From Prochlorococcus sp. AG-412-J13 (GTDB taxonomy: Bacteria; Cyanobacteriota; Cyanobacteriia; PCC-6307; Cyanobiaceae): a DNA stretch of 64,000 bases. Of this stretch, positions 60,074 through 64,000 are shown in pieces. Position 1 is the first letter of the stretch; each line of letters begins with the position of its first letter. Made by a program: the position numbers and the translations under genes. The DNA is taken from positions 124,001 through 188,000 of the forward strand of contig QCLE01000001.1 of the NCBI GenBank assembly GCA_003214815.1. The letters run 5' to 3'. The notes under the pieces are model-generated. The model was given only the letters and a program-made list of their open reading frames with translations. It searched no databases and was not told the origin of the DNA.

Positions 60074-60370
60074 ATGTTGAGTTCGGAGGCAATCTAAATG
60101 ATTGATAGTCCGCCTGAAATTTAGCAAATTCCAAAATATAGGAAGCGTATTCCTGAGAATGGGATTATTCGAAAATTAAAGTTCAATCAATTAGTCTGAT
60201 AAGACTGCGCTTTATAATTACTAGCGACAATAGGGACTGAAATTATCGAGAGAAATCCCCTAATTCACGTATTCTAGGTTTATGAGTAAATAGGCTTTAA
60301 AATATGTAATTTTATATCCTGTAAGAAGGAAATGAGATATTAAAAAAGGGCTGTTTTTACAGTCCTTTTT
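60074..60370 (+). ncRNA. Candidate structured RNA or leader, ending at a terminator
   Basis: This ~300-nt stretch has no ORF above 10 codons. Five hairpins are visible before a strong terminator: 60082-60118 (TTCGGAGGCAATC paired with GATTG and CCGCC, with an A/G mismatch), 60140-60154 (AGGAA/TTCCT), 60157-60170 (GAAT/ATTC, weak), 60193-60206 (AGTCT/AGACT), and 60225-60248 (CGACAAT/ATTATCG, one mismatch). It could be a free ncRNA or a leader of pip, which starts 76 bp after it. Known RNAs (tmRNA, RNase P, 4.5S) were not recognised. Confidence 0.4.
60342..60370 (+). terminator. Strong intrinsic terminator upstream of pip
   Basis: AAGGGCTGT TTTT ACAGTCCTT is a 9-bp stem with one G-T pair and a 4-nt loop, followed by TTT ATTTTT. 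It lies about 75 bp upstream of pip and downstream of the hairpin-rich region, so it should end an RNA that starts well before it. Confidence 0.85.
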
Positions 60371-60445
60371 ATTTTTGCAATTATTTCAAAACTTTACTTC
60401 TTTTTGGATAATATAGATCTATAAAGTGATTAAAAATATTTCAAA

Positions 60446-61387
60446 ATGAAAGAACAAGTCTTGTTTCCGAAAATTGAAGTGCGGGAAAAGGGTTTTTTAA
60501 AAGTTAGTGAAATTCATACTATTTATTGGGAAAGATCGGGTAATCCAAATGGCAAAAGAATACTTGTTATTCATGGAGGCCCAGGAGGAGGAAGTCAACC
60601 AAGATATAGAAGATACTTTGATCCAGATAAATTCGATATTATTCAATTTGACCAAAGAGGTTGCGGTTCTTCAACTCCTTTCTCTGAATTAAAAGAAAAT
60701 ACGACTAATCATTTAGTTGATGATATTGAAAAATTAAGGATGCTATTAGGAATAGATAGTTGGCATTTGTTTGGTGGATCTTGGGGCTCAACACTTTCAC
60801 TTATATATGCAATTAAAAATCCCTCAAGAGTTATGAGCTTAACTTTGCGAGGAATATTTTTATGTAGAAAGTTTGAATTATTATGGTTCTATCAATATGG
60901 TGCAAGTGAGATATTTCCTGATGAATTTGAAGATTATATTTCTGTAATACCAAAAGAAGAAAGAAATGATTTGATAAGTTCTTTTTATAAATATCTAACA
61001 TCTTCAGATGTGAAGCTTAGATCAAGAGCAGCAGCAGCTTGGACAAAATGGGAACTTTCAACTAGTCATTTAATAAATAAGAAATTTGATCTTGACAAGT
61101 CTCAAGTTAATTCTTTTTCAGATGCCTTCGCAAGGATCGAATGTCATTATTTTATTAATAATATTTTCTTAGAAGATGATTTTATTTTGAAAAATATAAA
61201 AATAATAGAATCTATACCAATAAAAATAATTCAAGGGAGATATGACGTCGTATGTCCTGTCAGGAGTGCTTGGGATCTAAATAAGAAATTAAAGAATTCT
61301 GAATTAATCATTGTAAATGATGCTGGTCATTCCATGAGTGAGAAAGGTATCACGATCGAATTAATTAAAGCTGCAAAAAAAATTTAG
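60446..61387 (+). CDS. pip: Proline iminopeptidase
   Basis: This S33 alpha/beta-hydrolase removes N-terminal proline from peptides. The 313-aa protein has the oxyanion region LVIHGGPGGGSQPRYRRYFD, the family pattern DQRGCGSSTP, nucleophile Ser in LFGGSWGSTLSLIYA, Asp in QGRYDVVCP and His in VNDAGHSMSEKG. The length is normal. It starts ATG 60446. The promoter probably lies between the terminator and the ATG. Confidence 0.95.
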   Translation: MKEQVLFPKIEVREKGFLKVSEIHTIYWERSGNPNGKRILVIHGGPGGGSQPRYRRYFDPDKFDIIQFDQRGCGSSTPFSELKENTTNHLVDDIEKLRMLLGIDSWHLFGGSWGSTLSLIYAIKNPSRVMSLTLRGIFLCRKFELLWFYQYGASEIFPDEFEDYISVIPKEERNDLISSFYKYLTSSDVKLRSRAAAAWTKWELSTSHLINKKFDLDKSQVNSFSDAFARIECHYFINNIFLEDDFILKNIKIIESIPIKIIQGRYDVVCPVRSAWDLNKKLKNSELIIVNDAGHSMSEKGITIELIKAAKKI

Positions 61388-61491
61388 GAAAAAGAAATGA
61401 TCACAAACTAGGTAAGTTAATCTCTAATAATAAAGATTATTGATTTAAGCTATATTTTTATTCAAAGGCAGATATTAATTATGTTTAAGAA

Positions 61492-61665
61492 CTAAAGACC
61501 ATTATCCTCAATATTTTGTGCAATGCTTCGCAGCAACTCCACTATATCTGAATCATCGCATTCAGTATCTTCTTTAAGCAAAATACACTCATCTCTGATA
61601 CTCACATTTGCACTCCACCAAATTCCTGAACTATTGGTATCATCCCACTCAAATCTTTTTGACAT
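61492..61665 (-). CDS. Small hypothetical protein
   Basis: A 57-aa acidic ORF, just below the track limit, starts MSKRFEWDDTNSSGIWWSAN and ends SIAQNIEDNGL. Two Cys (DECILL, TECDDS) are close together. It starts 2 bp downstream of the next gene's stop on the same strand, so the two form a tight pair. No family is recognised. Confidence 0.65.
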   Translation of the reverse strand: MSKRFEWDDTNSSGIWWSANVSIRDECILLKEDTECDDSDIVELLRSIAQNIEDNGL

Positions 61666-61667
61666 AG

Positions 61668-61922
61668 CTAATTAATAATGATTTCGGCCCCTTCATTTAC
61701 TTTAGTTGAATATTTTAGTTCTTCTTTAGATTCTTCTGGCCAGGCAACATCAAATCTTGCAATTTCTTCTGTCGCAAAACCCTCTGGATGACGAGTACAA
61801 ATTTTCTTTCTTCTTACAAAAATATGATCAACTCTTTTTTCTTCATCTGAAGTGACTATCCTTTCTAGTTCTATTACTTCTGTGAAAGGGGTTGAATTTA
61901 GCTCTTTAGTAGGTTTAGGCAT
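61668..61922 (-). CDS. Small hypothetical protein
   Basis: The 84-aa protein (MPKPTKELNSTPFTEVIELE start) is soluble, with a basic middle (HIFVRRKKICTRHPEGFATE) and an acidic end. It is likely expressed together with the 57-aa ORF that follows it. No domain is recognised. Confidence 0.65.
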   Translation of the reverse strand: MPKPTKELNSTPFTEVIELERIVTSDEEKRVDHIFVRRKKICTRHPEGFATEEIARFDVAWPEESKEELKYSTKVNEGAEIIIN

Positions 61923-62261
61923 GTTTTTATCTTGTTAAATCTACGTTAAAGCTTAGATAACTATACTATGCTTGTTTTAAATGGATTTACCAAATTCATT
62001 GTTTTTAATATACATATAGCTAAGATTGACATCTTTTTGATGTATAAAATAATATAAATTTTTAAGAAAAATTTACTAAATGCATCTTTAGAAAATTAAG
62101 GCATTGCTTTTGAGATATTTGATATTTTTAAGTATTAAAAAAAATACATTATATTTGTTCAAATTCAATCTGTTATTGATCATTATTTTCTGTTTTTGGG
62201 TTTAATTAATCACATCATCAATTTTCCTAATCAGCTATAAATAATTAGAGATCAAATTCCT
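61923..62261. other. Intergenic region of about 340 bp, no gene recognised
   Basis: AT-rich, with stops in all frames and only a 23-aa chance ORF on the minus strand. No tRNA, terminator or repeat could be supported. It should hold the promoter of the gene that starts at 61922 on the minus strand. Confidence 0.5.
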
Positions 62262-62378
62262 ATGACACAATATCTTGATGTTGATTTTATTTTAAGTTTT
62301 TTTGGGATTTTTTTGTATATTTTAGGTTTAAAAAAAGTTTTATTTAACGACACCAAAAACTTATCAGGATTAAAATAA
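62262..62378 (+). CDS. Small membrane protein, unknown
   Basis: A 38-aa ORF (MTQYLDVDFILSFFGIFLYI, then LGLKKVLFNDTKNLSGLK) has one helix and a basic tail. The frame is clean with an ATG start. No family. The 229 bp after it before tenA holds no ORF I would support. Confidence 0.5.
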   Translation: MTQYLDVDFILSFFGIFLYILGLKKVLFNDTKNLSGLK

Positions 62379-62607
62379 AATTGATAAAAAACTAATACCA
62401 CTTAATATTGGAATTTAAATAATTGCCATTTTGCAGTCTTAAGGATTAATATCAAAAAAATTTTCTATGATTTTAAAGAAATCTTATTATAAAGTGAAAT
62501 GGAAATTTTTATGAAAAAACTCTTAGTTTGACTAATTTTAAATTAAATAATTTATTAGGTATTAAAATTAAAGAAATAAAAAAATTTTAACTTTAAAAGA
62601 AATATTT

Positions 62608-63231
62608 ATGTCAATTACAAAAAAACTTTGGGAGGATAATTATGAGATTGCTTTACTAAGTTTAAATACAAAATTTGTTCAAGGTTTAAAGAATGGAAGT
62701 CTCCCTAAAAATATATTTAAAGAATATTTAGCTCAAGATTATTTCTTTTTAGAGACTTTTGCTAAGGCATATGGTCTTGCAGTTTCTAAATCAAAAGATA
62801 AGTACTCAATAAGGAAGTTGAGTGAACTTTTAATGGGCGTTTCTGAGGAATTAATACTTCATGAAACTTATGCGAAAGAATGGGATATTGATTTATCTAA
62901 TAATTACATAAAAAAAACTACTAAAAATTATACAGATTTCCTTGATGATACTTCCAAGAAACTTAGTTCTGTTGAAATAATGTTTGCAATGACTCCATGT
63001 ATGAGACTTTATTCTTGGATAGGTAAAAGTTTGTGTAAAGAGGATTTTGATAATAAATATAAACAATGGATTATTACTTATTCTGATGAGAGCTTTGAAA
63101 ATTTATCAAATTCACTGGAAAATCTTATTGAGACCAATAAAGAATCGTATGATATTTATCAGGCAAAATATTTATACAAAAGAGCAATGGAATTAGAGTT
63201 GGATTTTTTTAATGCATATTCAGATTTCTAA
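62608..63231 (+). CDS. tenA: TenA-family thiaminase II / aminopyrimidine hydrolase-like
   Basis: TenA hydrolyses degraded thiamine pyrimidines to give HMP for thiamine salvage. The 207-aa protein is all-helical with FKEYLAQDYFFLETFAKAYG (the Asp/Tyr of the active site) and the catalytic Cys in FAMTPCMRLYSWIGKS. The C-terminal ELDFFNAYSDF places the conserved Glu near the end. It is directly followed after 50 bp by thiD on the same strand, which would phosphorylate the product. Confidence 0.9.
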   Translation: MSITKKLWEDNYEIALLSLNTKFVQGLKNGSLPKNIFKEYLAQDYFFLETFAKAYGLAVSKSKDKYSIRKLSELLMGVSEELILHETYAKEWDIDLSNNYIKKTTKNYTDFLDDTSKKLSSVEIMFAMTPCMRLYSWIGKSLCKEDFDNKYKQWIITYSDESFENLSNSLENLIETNKESYDIYQAKYLYKRAMELELDFFNAYSDF

Positions 63232-63281
63232 TTTAAATTTAAAATATTTTATGATATTTATAAATCCTAGTTTGTTAAACT

Positions 63282-64000
63282 ATGTATTCTAAAATTGGAC
63301 TGTCAATAGGTGGTAGTGACTCTGGGGGTGGGGCAGGTATACAGGCTGACTTGAGAACTTTTATGGCCCTTAAAGTACATGGATGTTCTGTTATTACATG
63401 CATTACTGCACAAAATAGTATACAAGTTACATGCGTTGAACCAGTAGAGAAGAATACTTTATTAAGTCAGTTAGATACTTTATTTGCTGATTTTAGTATT
63501 GATGCCTTAAAAACTGGAATGTTATTAAATGAAAGGATAATTAATGATACTGCTTCAAAATTAAATACATATAAAATAACCAAAATTATTGACCCAGTAA
63601 TGGTTACAAGAACTGGTTCTAAATTACTGGAAGATTCTGCGATTAATGCTTATAAAAAACTCTTATTACCAATTGCGGATTTGGTAACTCCAAATATTTA
63701 TGAGGCAAATCTACTTTCTGGTTTAGAAATAAGAAGTAAAGAAGATATCGAAAATTCCGCAAGAAATATTATTGGTCTTGGAGCTAAAGCGGTACTTATA
63801 AAAGGTGGCGGTTTAAAAGATATGAAAGGGAAGGATTTTTTTCTTGACTTAAATGGTAGAAAAGAGTGGCTCTTTAATAATTTTATTAATACAAAAAATA
63901 CCCACGGTAGTGGATGTACTTTAAGTGCTGCTATTTGTGGTTACAAAGCTTTAGGCTTTGAGCTTCTTGATGCTATAAAAAAAGCAAAATTATTTGTTGA
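63282..64000 (+). CDS. thiD: Hydroxymethylpyrimidine/phosphomethylpyrimidine kinase, C-terminus cut by window edge
   Basis: ThiD phosphorylates HMP to HMP-P and HMP-PP for thiamine synthesis. The frame is open from ATG 63282 to the window end (239 codons). It has SIGGSDSGGGAGIQADLRTF, ALKTGMLLNE, IDPVMVTRTGSKLL, LVTPNIYEANLLSGL and the anion-hole motif NTHGSGCTLSAAICGYKA. Only about 20 residues should be missing. The gene follows tenA, so the two probably work together in salvage. Confidence 0.95.
   Translation, partial: MYSKIGLSIGGSDSGGGAGIQADLRTFMALKVHGCSVITCITAQNSIQVTCVEPVEKNTLLSQLDTLFADFSIDALKTGMLLNERIINDTASKLNTYKITKIIDPVMVTRTGSKLLEDSAINAYKKLLLPIADLVTPNIYEANLLSGLEIRSKEDIENSARNIIGLGAKAVLIKGGGLKDMKGKDFFLDLNGRKEWLFNNFINTKNTHGSGCTLSAAICGYKALGFELLDAIKKAKLFV

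Noticed and set aside
60060-60370. tmRNA, RNase P RNA or 4.5S RNA
   Set aside because: None of their conserved ends or core motifs could be found in this stretch.

Overview
The window looks like a piece of a high-light-adapted Prochlorococcus chromosome. The DNA is strongly AT-rich and gene-dense, with very short spacers. It carries many oxygenic-photosynthesis genes (chlD, psbEFLJ, psbB, psbT, psbM, petBD, psaE, ndhCKJ, rubredoxin, ycf48). The phycobiliprotein genes are reduced to a lone phycoerythrin beta subunit with a CpeS-type lyase. It also has a PTOX-type oxidase, an SelD fused to an NDH-2-like domain, and many tiny proteins typical of marine picocyanobacteria. The genus is inferred from gene content and order; the strain cannot be fixed from the sequence alone. 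I see no phage, IS element, integrase or CRISPR array.

Layout. 0-13.4 kb: a partial NUDIX gene, folK, chlD, a MlaD/MlaF-like lipid-transport pair, yvcK, ndhCKJ, then a photosystem II assembly block (rubredoxin, ycf48, psbEFLJ), mtnP and the selD fusion. 13.4-24.6 kb: cca, a UvrD/PcrA helicase, the relic cpeB/cpeS pair, a TVP38-family membrane protein, tRNA-Phe, an FGGY kinase, metK, rpsA and nrdR. 24.6-36.1 kb: psbT-psbB facing a ferredoxin-psbM-prmC-sua5 string, tRNA-Thr, a minus-strand ctpA-HD-minC-minD-minE run, petB-petD and a GH100 invertase. 36.7-41.85 kb: an rRNA operon (16S, tRNA-Ile, tRNA-Ala, 23S, 5S) with terminator. 41.85-46.6 kb: mutM, psaE, a LysM protein, an aldehyde dehydrogenase, a GNAT acetyltransferase and a DUF3104-like protein.

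The rest (46.7-64 kb) is different in character. It is a loosely packed field of very small ORFs, most below the 60-aa cut-off of the supplied track, around a few recognisable genes: PTOX, a CrtH-like oxidoreductase, a Nif11-domain peptide, tatA, bcp, an ArfB-like GGQ protein, a CPBP protease, proline iminopeptidase, tenA and a partial thiD. By hand I recovered about fifteen additional small ORFs and three small reading frames broken by single in-frame stops. One unassigned stretch (60.07-60.37 kb) contains several hairpins and ends in a strong intrinsic terminator; it is the best candidate for an undescribed structured RNA or leader.

Functional links. Rubredoxin, Ycf48 and PsbEFLJ make and assemble the photosystem II core. 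PsbB and PsbT sit together on one transcript. PetB/PetD and NDH-1 (ndhCKJ) serve electron transport, and PTOX offers an oxygen-reducing outlet for plastoquinol. MinCDE place the division septum. TenA and ThiD point to salvage of the thiamine pyrimidine. mtnP and metK belong to methionine/SAM turnover, though they are not adjacent.
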